From positions 4,195,318-4,259,317 of the forward strand of contig NZ_CP150886.1 in NCBI RefSeq assembly GCF_038050375.1: 64,000 bases of DNA, read 5' to 3'. The notes under the pieces were generated by a model that saw only the letters and a program-made list of their open reading frames with translations, was not told the DNA's origin and did no database searches. The translations under genes were made by a program, and so were the position numbers. Shown in pieces: positions 44,028 through 53,467 of the stretch. The stretch comes from Okeanomitos corallinicola TIOX110 (GTDB taxonomy: Bacteria; Cyanobacteriota; Cyanobacteriia; Cyanobacteriales; Nostocaceae). Positions within the stretch are counted from its first letter, which is position 1. Each line of letters opens with the position of its first letter.

Positions 44028-46178
44028 CTACAGATTTTTGACAATTGCCCCAAAGTCGGCTAAAACACGGGCATGATTTCGCAATAATCCCAGCAAATTT
44101 AAACGATTTCGCTTAATATCTGGGTTGGAATCCATGACTAACACGCTATCTTCACCATCAAAGAATTTGCTGACTGTAGGGGCAATTTTTTCTAGTGCGG
44201 CTATTAATAGTTGATAGTTGCGTGTTTGTTGTGCGGTTTGGGTTTGGGGGACTAATTCTACTAAGGCGTTGTAAAATGCAGATTCAGATGATTTTTGGAA
44301 TAATTCGGAATTAATTAATGTTTTTGGTGCTAATTGTTGATAGTCTAAATCTCCTTGTGCAGCTAAACGGGTAGAACGGTTAACGGTTTCGTAGATTTTA
44401 TCTAATGTACCATCGTTGCGGATTTGTTGTAAATAAATTGCGCGATCGCGTACATCTAATAAATCCTGTAATGCGCGTTCTGTGTATTCTGGATCATTTT
44501 CTCCTAAAACCGCATTTACCAAGTCATAATCTATCTGTTTTTCTTCTTGTAATAAGGTGCGAATCCTTTGTAAGAAAAATTCTTGTAATGTGGAAATCAA
44601 AGATTTGGCATTTTTGTTAAATGTAGATGCAAAGTTTGTCGCTATTTGGGTTAATAGCTGTTCTAAATTAATCTGTAAATTCGCAAACCAGGTAATATTA
44701 ATAATTGCATTAGCAGCGCGACGTAATGCAAAGGGATCTGATGAACCTGTGGGAATTAAACCTAAACCAAAGATACTAATTAATGTATCTAGTCTATCTG
44801 CTAAACCTACTATTTGTCCTGTTAATGTTTGGGGAAAAATGTCATCAGCATTTCTAGGTAAATAATGTTCAAAAATCGCTCTTGCTACTTCTGCATCTTC
44901 ACCACTTGCTAGTGCGTATTTTTCACCCATTATTCCTTGTAATTCTGGAAATTCATAGACCATTTGGGTGACTAAATCGGCTTTACATAATAAAGCTGCA
45001 CGTTGGATTTTTTGACTTTCACTATTTCCTAATTGCAGTTGTTGAGAGATGAGATTAGCAATATTAACTACTCTCTCAACTTTGGCACGAACTGAACCTA
45101 AATCTTCTTGAAATGTGACTTTTTCTAATTGGGGTAAAAAGCTTTCTAAGGGTTTAGCTAAATCAGCATCATAGAAAAATCTCCCATCTGCTAACCGCGC
45201 TTTAATTACTCTGGCATTTCCGACAGCAATGACATCTGATTTTGTGGGATCTCCGTTAGAAACTGTGACAAAAAATGGTAACAGGTCTTTATTTTGGGAA
45301 GTTTTAAAAACGGGAAAGTAACGCTGATGTGTCACCATAACTGTAGTCGAAACTTCGGTGGGTAATTTGAGAAATTCTTCTTCAAATTTACCAACTACTG
45401 CTGTAGGATATTCTACTAAATTAGTAGTTTCTGTTAATAAGTCTGGGTAAATTTCTGTGAAACCGCCTAATATTTGGACTGTGGTTTTAACTTGGTCTGT
45501 AATAATTTTTTCCCGTTCTTCTGGTTTCACAATTACATAACCAGAACGGAGGTTATCTACATATTCGGTTGCGTGGGAAATAGTGATTGATTCGGGATGT
45601 AAAACGCGATGTGCTTGAGAAATTCTATCACTCTTAACTATCTTTTCACCGTTGTTTAATTCTAAGGGTAAAACGTCCCCATCTAACAAAGCAACTAACC
45701 AGCGAATAGGACGGGAAAACCTACCATCACCGCTTCCCCACCGCATTAACCGCTTTCCTTCCAAACTCCAAACCCACTGGGGTACAAGTTCTGTCAAAAT
45801 GTCTGCAACTGGCCGTCCTGGTGTCTTTTTCTGAACAAAGACAAAATCACCTTTATCCGTAGCACGAATTTCTAAAGCTGACAGTTCTACACCTTGTTTT
45901 TTAGCGAAACCTTCTGCTGCTTTTGTGGGTTGACCATCTTTAAATGCTGCTTGTGCAGGTGGTCCTTTAATTTCTTCTTCTTTGTCTGGTTGTTGGGATG
46001 GTAAACCGGTGATGAGAACCGCTAACCGTCGGGGAGTTCCATAAACTTCTACGGTTTCCGCTTGTAAACTGTTAGCTTCCAGAGTTTGAGGAATGCGCGA
46101 TCGCCATTGTAATATGGCATTACTCAGAAAACTTGCGGGTAGTTCTTCTGTACCAACTTCTAATAAAAATGCAGTCAT
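44028..46178 (-). CDS. glyS: Glycyl-tRNA synthetase beta subunit
   Basis: 716 aa. Part of the alpha2beta2 bacterial GlyRS; the beta subunit binds tRNA. Seen: [15 protein letters not shown] start, [20 protein letters not shown], the HD-like core region with [37 protein letters not shown] and the C-terminal anticodon-binding DALR-type helices ending [25 protein letters not shown]. Length is normal. glyQ is not in the window. 80 bp separate it from murD. Confidence 0.97.
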   Translation of the reverse strand: MTAFLLEVGTEELPASFLSNAILQWRSRIPQTLEANSLQAETVEVYGTPRRLAVLITGLPSQQPDKEEEIKGPPAQAAFKDGQPTKAAEGFAKKQGVELSALEIRATDKGDFVFVQKKTPGRPVADILTELVPQWVWSLEGKRLMRWGSGDGRFSRPIRWLVALLDGDVLPLELNNGEKIVKSDRISQAHRVLHPESITISHATEYVDNLRSGYVIVKPEEREKIITDQVKTTVQILGGFTEIYPDLLTETTNLVEYPTAVVGKFEEEFLKLPTEVSTTVMVTHQRYFPVFKTSQNKDLLPFFVTVSNGDPTKSDVIAVGNARVIKARLADGRFFYDADLAKPLESFLPQLEKVTFQEDLGSVRAKVERVVNIANLISQQLQLGNSESQKIQRAALLCKADLVTQMVYEFPELQGIMGEKYALASGEDAEVARAIFEHYLPRNADDIFPQTLTGQIVGLADRLDTLISIFGLGLIPTGSSDPFALRRAANAIINITWFANLQINLEQLLTQIATNFASTFNKNAKSLISTLQEFFLQRIRTLLQEEKQIDYDLVNAVLGENDPEYTERALQDLLDVRDRAIYLQQIRNDGTLDKIYETVNRSTRLAAQGDLDYQQLAPKTLINSELFQKSSESAFYNALVELVPQTQTAQQTRNYQLLIAALEKIAPTVSKFFDGEDSVLVMDSNPDIKRNRLNLLGLLRNHARVLADFGAIVKNL

Positions 46179-46314
46179 AAGGTCACTAATGTTGATCAGT
46201 CAATTCCATCAGTTTACCTTGTGATTAGGCTGTGGTGAACAAGATATGGGACTTCTTAGGGATATCAGCATTAATTGGCGTTGTATGATAGGGATTGATT
46301 AGGAGGTAATTTTT

Positions 46315-47424
46315 ATGTTAAAGCGTATTTATATTGATAATTTTCAGTGCTTGGTAAATTTTGAATTGAATTTTGATTCTATTAATTTATTTCTTGGTGG
46401 TAATGGTTCAGGTAAGTCAACTGTGTTTGATGTTTTATGGAGGTTGCAATTTTTTATCCTTGGTTTATCTAAAGTAGAGGGAGTTTTTCAAGGTTTCACA
46501 CGCACTCGTTGGCAGACTTTACCAATTCAGAGGTTTGAGATAGAAATTGATGGTAATGGAGGTACTTACAAATATGAATTATCAATTGAACACAATCAAG
46601 AACAGAGCTATGTTAGGCATGAAAATTTAAGCTTTAATAATCAAATATTATTGAATTTTGAAATGGGAGAAGTACAAACATTTAATGATGATTATACAGC
46701 AGGACCAAAATATCCTTTTGATTGGTCACAATCTATATTACCTTTCTTCCTTCCAAGGCATGATAATACAAAGTTAACATGGTTCAAAAAAAGAATGGAG
46801 CGATTTATTATCGTCAGGATTATTCCCTCTATAATGTCTCCAATCAGTGAACAAGAACAAATATTATTAAATCCTGCTATGGATAATTATGTCTCTTGGT
46901 ATCGTTACATTTCACAAGATCAGGGCAAAGTAGCAGAATTAATACAGGTACTTAAACAAATCTTAAATGGTTTTGTGAGTTTTAAATTTGAACAATCTGG
47001 AGATAAATATACATTTCTGAAATTAAGATTCGCCAATGATTCAGATCGAAAAAACATAATTGAATATGGATTTGGTGAATTATCAGATGGACAAAGAATT
47101 TTGATTGCTCTGTATACTCTTATCTATTGCACTAAATCAGAAGATTATACCCTTTGCATTGATGAACCAGAAAACTTTTTAGCACTTCCAGAAATTCAAC
47201 CTTGGTTAAGACAACTATATGATTTTTGTGATGAGGAAAAACTACAATCTTTATTAATTTCCCATCATCCTGAATGTATTAATTACCTGTTAGCTTCACC
47301 AATTGGTTATTGGTTTGAACGTCAGAGTAATGCACCTGTGAGAGTCAGAAAAATTAGTAATGAAGAAGCTGATGATGCAGGATTAAAAATTTCTGAACTA
47401 ATTGCACGAGGATGGTTAAAATGA
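46315..47424 (+). CDS. AAA ATPase (OLD/RecF-like), first gene of a pair
   Basis: 369 aa, ABC-type ATPase fold. Walker A GGNGSGKST at residues 28-36, then F-D-V-L-W; a signature-like GELSDGQRILIAL; Walker B and D-loop YTLCIDEPENFLALPEI; and H-loop LLISHHPE. There is no nuclease domain in this chain; the following gene may supply it. Its TGA overlaps the next ATG. ATPase plus separate TOPRIM-like partner recalls split OLD/Gabija- or retron-associated systems, but no family match could be checked. Possible defence module; alternative is a DNA-repair accessory. Confidence 0.75.
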   Translation: MLKRIYIDNFQCLVNFELNFDSINLFLGGNGSGKSTVFDVLWRLQFFILGLSKVEGVFQGFTRTRWQTLPIQRFEIEIDGNGGTYKYELSIEHNQEQSYVRHENLSFNNQILLNFEMGEVQTFNDDYTAGPKYPFDWSQSILPFFLPRHDNTKLTWFKKRMERFIIVRIIPSIMSPISEQEQILLNPAMDNYVSWYRYISQDQGKVAELIQVLKQILNGFVSFKFEQSGDKYTFLKLRFANDSDRKNIIEYGFGELSDGQRILIALYTLIYCTKSEDYTLCIDEPENFLALPEIQPWLRQLYDFCDEEKLQSLLISHHPECINYLLASPIGYWFERQSNAPVRVRKISNEEADDAGLKISELIARGWLK

Positions 47425-47972
47425 GCCAAAAAAGAGTGCAAATTGTGATCTTATGTGAGGATAAACAACAGGAGGTTTTTGCAATTCATTTTTTGCAAAA
47501 GCGGGGTTTTATTATAGATAGGAATATCCGCACTGAAATTTGTCCTAAAGGTGCGGGTGAGCAGTTTGTTAGAGAAAAATATGCAAAAGAAGTGGTAGAA
47601 TATCGCAGACAAAAAAATAAGCGTGCAGGAATGTTAATTGTTTTAATTGATGCAGATAAAAAAACTGTAGAAGAGAGACTCAAGCAGTTAAATGATGCAC
47701 TCAAAGAAAATTCTCATCCACAGCGTCAAATTGATGAAGCTATAGCAGTTTTTGTTCCTAAAAGAAATATTGAAACTTGGATACATTATCTCCAGGATGA
47801 AAATGTTGATGAGGAAACAGAATATCCAAAATTTAAAAAGCAGTCAGATTGTAAACCATACATTGAGCAATTAGTCAATCAATGTTATCAAGGTAATTTA
47901 AACGAAAATGCCCCTCATTCTCTGAAAACTGCTTGTGGAGAATTACAAAGAATTTTACCATTATTAAATTAA
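47421..47972 (+). CDS. TOPRIM-like protein paired with the AAA ATPase
   Basis: 183 aa from the ATG overlapping the ATPase stop (ATGA); an ATG at 47412 is a second option. Seen: the opening strand VQIVILCEDKQQEVFAIHFLQKRG, with Glu at residue 13, and GMLIVLIDADKKTVEERLKQL with the D-x-D pair. E then DxD after a strand-helix unit is the TOPRIM acid pattern used by OLD nucleases, topoisomerases and DnaG. Residues IAVFVPKRNIETWIHYL follow, as in DUF4276/DUF4435-type proteins. Expected to be a metal-dependent nuclease working with the ATPase. Confidence 0.65.
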   Translation: MSQKRVQIVILCEDKQQEVFAIHFLQKRGFIIDRNIRTEICPKGAGEQFVREKYAKEVVEYRRQKNKRAGMLIVLIDADKKTVEERLKQLNDALKENSHPQRQIDEAIAVFVPKRNIETWIHYLQDENVDEETEYPKFKKQSDCKPYIEQLVNQCYQGNLNENAPHSLKTACGELQRILPLLN

Positions 47973-47976
47973 TTCA

Positions 47977-48522
47977 TCAATCAGTAAATAAAGAAAACTC
48001 TGATTTCACATTCCACTTTTTCCCGTCATGCAGCAGTAAAGTGATATTTTCAGCCACAAATTCAAAATATACCTGACGTTCTTTAAATTTATCCCAAGCT
48101 GTATAAAAATCAGACTTTTTTAAATCTCTCCGCGCTACAGTTAAATGAGGATGAAAAGAATGATTATTTCTACCTTTACTAACTATTCCTAATTTACCTT
48201 CTACATCATTAACTAAGTTTGATTGTAATGTTAAAAGTGCTTGATTTTTAATCACATTCATGTATATAACACGAGGTGGAAAAGCTGCAAAACCATCCAA
48301 TTCGATAGGTAAATAATTTTGATTTTTGGCGAAATTTTCCAAAAAAGTTTCTAAAATTGAGATTTCCCGATCTGCCATTATAAAAGGTGGTTGGAGGGTA
48401 ATATGTGGAGGAGAATTTTGAGCGCCACGACTATCATAATTATCAACAAAATATTGTTTAATGTCGTTAGCGTAGTCCTGAATATGTTGGGGTGGAAGAA
48501 TAGCAATAAAAAAACGATTCAT
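47977..48522 (-). CDS. 2H phosphoesterase (2'-5' RNA ligase-like)
   Basis: 181 aa. Both catalytic H-x-T/S motifs are visible: PPHITLQPPF (about residues 39-48) and FHPHLTVARRDL (about 128-139). Proteins of this fold hydrolyse 2',3'-cyclic phosphates or ligate RNA 2'-5'. It is convergent with the TOPRIM gene, only four bases apart. Substrate unknown; a tRNA-processing or cyclic-nucleotide role is possible. Beside a potential nuclease module the 2H fold is of note, though proximity may be chance. Confidence 0.85.
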   Translation of the reverse strand: MNRFFIAILPPQHIQDYANDIKQYFVDNYDSRGAQNSPPHITLQPPFIMADREISILETFLENFAKNQNYLPIELDGFAAFPPRVIYMNVIKNQALLTLQSNLVNDVEGKLGIVSKGRNNHSFHPHLTVARRDLKKSDFYTAWDKFKERQVYFEFVAENITLLLHDGKKWNVKSEFSLFTD

Positions 48523-48610
48523 AAATTGAGTTATCAGTTATCAAATTACTGTCACCTGTCACCTATTTCTTTTATGATATTTTAGGAAAAATCTAAACTA
48601 CCTAATTAGT

Positions 48611-48877
48611 ATGCCTTGGTTTGTTAAAATTGAAACGGGTATGGTGGATAAACGCATCTTTGATCAGTACGTACCAGCCCATACAGCCTACGTAAAAGAG
48701 TTAATAGACAAAGGACACAAAGCCAAAACAGGTTATTGGGCAGAAAAAGGGGGAGGGATGATGTTATTTGAGGCCGCATCAATGGATGAAGCAAAGGCGA
48801 TAGTAGCCGCAGATCCCTTAGTAGCCAACGGTTGTGTCAATTATCAGCTACACGAATGGAAAATTGTTGTCGAATAA
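48611..48877 (+). CDS. YCII-related protein
   Basis: 88 aa, dimeric ferredoxin-like alpha/beta barrel fold expected. Pattern PWFVKIETGMVDKRIFDQYVPAHTAYVKELIDKGHKAKTGYWAEKGGGMMLFEAASMDEAKAIVAADPLVANGCVNYQLHEW matches the YciI group: H in PAH, G-x-x-L/M-x-F, and D-P-x-x-x-x-G. Function of the family is mostly unknown. Precedes SRP RNA by 38 bp. Confidence 0.85.
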   Translation: MPWFVKIETGMVDKRIFDQYVPAHTAYVKELIDKGHKAKTGYWAEKGGGMMLFEAASMDEAKAIVAADPLVANGCVNYQLHEWKIVVE

Positions 48878-48914
48878 TGCACAATTTTAGAAATTTGATG
48901 TTATGATTACTTTT

Positions 48915-49012
48915 AGACCTGGATCTATGCGATCTCAACGCCCAAATCTTGTCAGGACCGGAAGGTAGCAGCAACACGGGATGCTTGCGGTAGGCGTAGT
49001 CTCCGGGTCGCC
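48915..49012 (+). ncRNA. ffs: Signal recognition particle RNA (4.5S type)
   Basis: The apical domain that binds Ffh is clear: GTCAGGACCGGAAGGTAGCAGCAACAC region (48951-48977, key GGAAG and AGCAG). The closing stem pairs ACCTGGA (48917-48923) with TCCGGGT (49002-49008). Total length about 97 nt is normal for the bacterial small form. A T-run follows at 49015. Works with Ffh and FtsY in membrane-protein targeting. Confidence 0.93.
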
Positions 49013-49037
49013 CTATTTTTAGGAGTGCTTTGCAGCA

Positions 49038-49421
49038 ATGCCTGGTTTTGGAGATATTGTTCAAAAAGCTTTTTACCTTGGTGTAGGCTTGGCTTCTTAC
49101 GCTGGTGAAAAAGCTGGGGGGAAATTAGCCGAACTGCGATCGCAAGTACAAAAGCTGGCTGATGAAATGGTAGCTAAGGGTGAAATGAACACTGAAGAAG
49201 CTCGTCGTTTCGTAGAAGATATGATGAGACAAGCCCAAAAGAACCAAACATCTGGTGAAACTTCAGAAAAAACAGCACCTTCTGAACCTCGTCGCATCGA
49301 AATATTAGAGGTAGAAGAAGACACCGCTGTCAAAGAACCACCACAGGAGAAAGTAACTGATCTCCGTCAGCAAGTACAAGAACTACAAGAACAATTAAAA
49401 AAACTAAAACGCGATCAGTAG
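49038..49421 (+). CDS. Phasin-like coiled-coil protein
   Basis: 127 aa. An N-terminal amphipathic part with MPGFGDIVQKAFYLGVGLASYAGEKAGGKLAELRSQVQKLADEMVAKGEMNTEEARRFVEDM, followed by an acidic linker and a C-terminal coiled coil VTDLRQQVQELQEQLKKLKRD. This pattern is annotated as phasin family in cyanobacteria. Phasins coat polyhydroxyalkanoate granules; here that role is only suggested. It begins 25 bp after the SRP RNA, possibly sharing its transcript. Confidence 0.65.
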   Translation: MPGFGDIVQKAFYLGVGLASYAGEKAGGKLAELRSQVQKLADEMVAKGEMNTEEARRFVEDMMRQAQKNQTSGETSEKTAPSEPRRIEILEVEEDTAVKEPPQEKVTDLRQQVQELQEQLKKLKRDQ

Positions 49422-49575
49422 CTAATTCTTCATTCTGAACATTAGCTAATTTGGTGTTTTTGGGAATGACGCTCTGTGTAAAACTGGTTTAATGTGTATG
49501 GCTAATGCTCTGTTTTAGCACTAATAACCAGGGAAGATAAGCGTCCTGTTGATAGCCAGTGAGACAGTTAAGCTT

Positions 49576-49983
49576 ATGGAACCGTGGGAAAAAGACTTAG
49601 TTGAAATTATCGAAACCGTGGCCGATGAAGTAGAGCGTTTCTTCCAAGGAATTAATGATATGGTAGATTCATTTTTTGAACTGACGGAAGAAATTACCTT
49701 TGAGGTACAGAATAACATTGCTGCGGACATTGACCAGTATTTACAAGAACTAGCTGAACCATTGCTGGAAATTTACTGGGATATGGAAGATATAGTATCA
49801 GATGTAGATCCTGGTTTTCCGTATCAGGTAGAAGCAACAACGGAACAAAATCCTGCTTGTATGGGTTGTAGCCATTATCATGGACAGGTTTATGGTGGTA
49901 ATTTATTAGTTTGTGCAATGCACCCCCAAGGTTGGGATGATGAAAGTTGTCCAGACTGGGAAAATAGCGGTATTGAGTTTTGA
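49576..49983 (+). CDS. Hypothetical protein with C-terminal cysteine cluster
   Basis: 135 aa from ATG 49576; a TTG at 49549 would add nine residues. The N-terminal two thirds are helical and acidic (IIETVADEVERFFQGINDMVDSFFELTEE). The C-terminus has C-M-G-C-S-H-Y-H, then V-C-A-M-H-P and E-S-C-P-D-W. The four Cys and neighbouring His could bind zinc or an iron-sulphur centre. I do not recognise a name. It lies in the same direction as and upstream of queF. Confidence 0.65.
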   Translation: MEPWEKDLVEIIETVADEVERFFQGINDMVDSFFELTEEITFEVQNNIAADIDQYLQELAEPLLEIYWDMEDIVSDVDPGFPYQVEATTEQNPACMGCSHYHGQVYGGNLLVCAMHPQGWDDESCPDWENSGIEF

Positions 49984-50048
49984 GATTGCAGTTAATTAAG
50001 TTAAAAGTTAAAATTTAGGAATCTCTGCATTTTATCAAACATCATCCT

Positions 50049-50477
50049 ATGAGTAATTCTTTACCTGAGACTGTACCGACTCAAAACCCAGAAATGAAAT
50101 ATGGAGAGCGAGAAATTGAGGAAGGAACACTGATTACATTTCCCAATCCCCGCATAGGTAGAAAGTATAATATTGACATTACCTTACCCGAATTTACCTG
50201 TAAATGTCCGTTTTCTGGTTATCCTGATTTTGCAACTATCTATATTTCCTATGTACCTGATCAAAAGGTAGTGGAATTGAAAGCTTTAAAACTATACATT
50301 AATAGTTACCGCGATCGCTATATTTCCCACGAAGAAACAGCAAATCAGATTTTAGATGACGTAGTTGCAGCTTGTGAACCCTTGGAAATGACAGTCAGAA
50401 CTGATTTTACTCCCCGTGGAAACGTACATACCGTGGTGGAAGTAAAACATAGAAAAGAAGAACAAACTATTTTTTAA
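50049..50477 (+). CDS. queF: PreQ0 reductase (NADPH-dependent 7-cyano-7-deazaguanine reductase)
   Basis: 142 aa, unimodular QueF. Reduces preQ0 nitrile to preQ1 in queuosine biosynthesis. Seen: the catalytic Cys region LPEFTCKCPFSGYPDFATI, the QueF motif ELKALKLYINSYRDRYISHEETANQILDD with the substrate-binding Glu, and the end FTPRGNVHTVVEVKH. All are diagnostic; length is normal for the short form. No preQ1 riboswitch was seen in the 65-bp upstream gap. Confidence 0.95.
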   Translation: MSNSLPETVPTQNPEMKYGEREIEEGTLITFPNPRIGRKYNIDITLPEFTCKCPFSGYPDFATIYISYVPDQKVVELKALKLYINSYRDRYISHEETANQILDDVVAACEPLEMTVRTDFTPRGNVHTVVEVKHRKEEQTIF

Positions 50478-50489
50478 AAACCCCAGTAG

Positions 50490-50507
50490 TGAGGACTAAA
50501 GTCCTCA
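50490..50507. repeat. Perfect short palindrome between convergent genes
   Basis: TGAGGACT, loop AA, AGTCCTCA; 13 bases after queF stop. Same 8-bp stem/2-nt loop architecture as those near 41923 and 41953. Confidence 0.85.
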
Positions 50508-50539
50508 TTCAAAAATCATAAGTTCCCATGTTAATGTTT

Positions 50540-51232
50540 TCAAGAATTTCCCTTAATTAACTTATTCATAAATTGAGAAAAATTATCAGCAACAGACCTA
50601 ATAAAACGGTAACTTTTACGAACTTTATTTAAAAAAGAATAAGGTACTCGTAAACCTAAACGATAAAAAATCGGCAAATATATCAAATAATAAGCTCTTT
50701 TGAGATCATCCCATTTTGAGCATTTTTCCTGTTGCAGAAAATCAGAAATATCAACCACTAAACCTTTACCCTCAAACATCATCACATTTTTACCATGAAC
50801 ATCATGAGGGTAAAGTCCGCGAGTGCGTGCATAGTCCAAAGCGTGATCAATATCTTTAATGATCTTGGGAGGGATACGCAAACCCCGGTGTAAACAGTCA
50901 TAAAGAGTAACACCGAACAATCTTCTTAAAACTAACAAACCATCGTGAGCATAAAAACACTCAGAAAAAGCAGGATGAGAACCCAATCGCTGGTAAACTG
51001 CCAATTCCTCCTCAAACCCAGGACGGCCAGGTGCGTACATCTTCACCACCACATCCGGGTATTCAGGATGATAAACCACCGCTGCATAGTTTCCTGTACC
51101 GAGCAATTCCCAAGGAGAGGGGATAGAACGTACTTCTATTGGGTGATGAGGATGGACGCTTTCAATAACGAAATATGGAACCAGTTCTTCGTGGATAATA
51201 GTAATTAGTGACTGAATGTGTGATTTATCCAT
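50540..51232 (-). CDS. Protein-kinase-like protein
   Basis: 230 aa from the ATG at 51232 (an upstream frame exists but the ribosome-binding context fits this one better). Seen: a glycine-loop-like LGTGNYAAVVYHPEYPDVVVKMYAP with Lys, Glu in FEEELAVYQRL, a catalytic-loop-like YPHDVHGKNVMM where H-D-V-H-G-K-N replaces H-R-D-L-K-P-x-N, and VVDISDF in place of DFG. This is an atypical (RIO/lipopolysaccharide-kinase-like) kinase fold. Activity is plausible but the substrate is unknown. Convergent with queF. Confidence 0.7.
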   Translation of the reverse strand: MDKSHIQSLITIIHEELVPYFVIESVHPHHPIEVRSIPSPWELLGTGNYAAVVYHPEYPDVVVKMYAPGRPGFEEELAVYQRLGSHPAFSECFYAHDGLLVLRRLFGVTLYDCLHRGLRIPPKIIKDIDHALDYARTRGLYPHDVHGKNVMMFEGKGLVVDISDFLQQEKCSKWDDLKRAYYLIYLPIFYRLGLRVPYSFLNKVRKSYRFIRSVADNFSQFMNKLIKGNS

Positions 51233-51311
51233 AGGATATACGCACCTTATTAGCGGCATTATATCAATAAAATACACCACTCAATTACTATTATTCACCA
51301 CCTAGAAAAAA

Positions 51312-52685
51312 TTATTTTTGTCCTTGCTGAGTCAGTTGATCTAAAATTCCCAAAACCTCTCTTTCAAATGTAACTTGAGCGCGGTTAGTTTTACCACCAA
51401 AATAAAGTTTTTCCCCTACTTGTAAAACCCAAATCTGGGAATGGGAAAAATAACTCATCACCACCCCTAACATCAATAGAGCAAACCCAGTGTAAACAAT
51501 AGGAATACCAGGGTCATATTTAATTTGTAAGCCAGTGCTACCTACTATATCAACAACTTTTAAATTTATCCCATTTACAGGAATAGACATTCCCGAACGC
51601 ACAGTATTAATTAATTTACCTTTAGCATCATATATTAATACCATGCCTTGTAAATCTTTAGCTAACAGAGAAACACCTGCACTTAAATCAGGTTTAGTTG
51701 GAACCCAAGTTCCCCAAATTCTTCCTTGACCTTTAGTATCTAAAAGAGCCATGGGTAATTGGAAAATGGGACTATTATTTAATTTGACTTTAACCCCAGA
51801 AATACCCCAATCAGTTTGATAAAAAACCACACCATGATAACGCAGAGGTTTATTCACATAAATCTGTTCATGATCTATTTCTTTACCATCATTATCCACC
51901 ACAGATAAATCAGAATAAAACTGATCAATTCCCCCTTTGGGAGTATAATCAATCCAAAACCTATTGACCTTGACAGCCCAATTTTTTAAAACATCTTGAG
52001 AAGTCCAAGCACCAGATTCAATAATATTTTGAACCTGGAAAGTATCACCAGAAGCAATCATTTCTTGAGCCATAAAACCCGTCATTGCTCCCCATATTCC
52101 CCCTAGTAAAATCATGACAATGCCGATGTGAACAATAATCGGTCCAATCCGTCCTACTATTCCTTTACGGGCATAGAGAATATCATTATTTTCAAGTTCT
52201 TGAAATATTTTATAGCGATTTTTTGTTAAAATTGGAGTAATAGAATTGAGAGAAATATGATCTAATTCTGCACTCAAAGCTAACTTTTTAAACTTACTTG
52301 GCTTGTCATAATATTGCCATTTCTGAGCAGCTTTTAAAGCCGGTAATTGCCTGGTAAAAGTACAAGCTGTTAAGCTCGTACCAAACAAAACCAACAAAGC
52401 TAAAAACCACCAAGTTCTATAAACATGATCTAAACCTACAACTTGAATAACTTTCCAAGTTAGGAAACCAAATAAAGCCGGATGTTCAGGATAATTAGCT
52501 TGGTAAAAAGCAGGGGATTGACCTTGTTCAATTACCGTACCACTGACACTAAATAAAGCAATAATTAATAACAGAATAATTGCTAACCTTAAATTAGTGA
52601 GAATTGGTAAAACTTCTCGTTTCAGGAAGCGAACAGGAAGTGAAAAAAAATTAACCTTTGGGGATGTTGAGTTATCTACAGTCAT
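51312..52685 (-). CDS. ccs1: Cytochrome c biogenesis protein Ccs1/CcsB (ResB-like)
   Basis: 457 aa. Holds haem on the lumen side with CcsA and helps ligate it to apocytochrome c (system II). Three N-terminal and one C-terminal membrane segments ([77 protein letters not shown]) flank a large luminal domain. Conserved [19 protein letters not shown] (His) and the C-terminal Y-F-S-H-S-Q are typical. Downstream of ccdA, 41 bp apart on the same strand. Confidence 0.93.
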   Translation of the reverse strand: MTVDNSTSPKVNFFSLPVRFLKREVLPILTNLRLAIILLLIIALFSVSGTVIEQGQSPAFYQANYPEHPALFGFLTWKVIQVVGLDHVYRTWWFLALLVLFGTSLTACTFTRQLPALKAAQKWQYYDKPSKFKKLALSAELDHISLNSITPILTKNRYKIFQELENNDILYARKGIVGRIGPIIVHIGIVMILLGGIWGAMTGFMAQEMIASGDTFQVQNIIESGAWTSQDVLKNWAVKVNRFWIDYTPKGGIDQFYSDLSVVDNDGKEIDHEQIYVNKPLRYHGVVFYQTDWGISGVKVKLNNSPIFQLPMALLDTKGQGRIWGTWVPTKPDLSAGVSLLAKDLQGMVLIYDAKGKLINTVRSGMSIPVNGINLKVVDIVGSTGLQIKYDPGIPIVYTGFALLMLGVVMSYFSHSQIWVLQVGEKLYFGGKTNRAQVTFEREVLGILDQLTQQGQK

Positions 52686-52726
52686 TGTTTATGGAAGGGA
52701 ACAGGGAATAAGATTGAAATTTCCTT

Positions 52727-53467
52727 TTATGAACCAGAAATAGGAAGACGAGAAAGTAAAGAAAACACACCAAAACCAACTAATAAAGCACCGCTAACAG
52801 GATTTATCCAACCAGACCACCGCCGTAATTCTAATATTTTTTTAATGGAAGCTGTAAACGTACCTGCTAAAATTAGTGGTGTGACATAACCAGCGGTATA
52901 AGCAAGTAGTAAAACCGCACCTAAAAGCAAATCTTGAGTATTAGCAACCCAACCTAATAAACTAGCTAAAACTGGGGTGCTACAGGGAGAAGCAACCAAA
53001 CCAAAAGTTAAACCGATAGAATAGGAACGAACACCGCCAGGTAAATCATTAGAAATCCATTTTGTTTCACCTAAAGAGGGAAATTGTAGAGGGAGTGCTT
53101 CTAATAAATTCAACCCCATAATAATGGCAAGAATACTCACAATAATTGGTAGACCAATTCCTACTTGACCATATACTTTTCCTACCAAACCTGCTATTAT
53201 TCCTAAACCTGCCAATGTAGTAGCTAATCCTAAAGCAAACCAGGTTGATTGTGCAGCAGCTTGTAAACGACTTTTCGCTTCATAACCGCCGATATAACCA
53301 ATAGTAATTGGCAGCATAGATAGCATACATGGTGTCATACTGGTGAGTAAACCAGCGGCGAAGATAATAGCAATACTGACGATGCTGAGGTGTGTGAGTT
53401 GGTTAGCAACTAGGGTGTTTGCCAATTGTTCAAGTTGATAAATTTGGGTTTGTAGATTCTCCAGCAT
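52727..53467 (-). CDS. ccdA: Thiol-disulphide carrier CcdA
   Basis: 246 aa, six membrane segments. Moves reducing power across the thylakoid or plasma membrane to keep apocytochrome c cysteines reduced. Seen: the Cys in GLLTSMTPCMLSMLPITIGYIGGYE (first of the redox pair) and in FGLVASPCSTPVLASLLGWVA (second), with G-x-x-T-x-x-x-C-P-x-x-L-P-like spacing. First gene of a ccdA-ccs1 operon. Confidence 0.95.
   Translation of the reverse strand: MLENLQTQIYQLEQLANTLVANQLTHLSIVSIAIIFAAGLLTSMTPCMLSMLPITIGYIGGYEAKSRLQAAAQSTWFALGLATTLAGLGIIAGLVGKVYGQVGIGLPIIVSILAIIMGLNLLEALPLQFPSLGETKWISNDLPGGVRSYSIGLTFGLVASPCSTPVLASLLGWVANTQDLLLGAVLLLAYTAGYVTPLILAGTFTASIKKILELRRWSGWINPVSGALLVGFGVFSLLSRLPISGS

Noticed and set aside
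49984-50048. PreQ1 riboswitch upstream of queF
   Set aside because: The gap is 65 bases, A/T-rich, and lacks the stem plus A-rich tail pattern.
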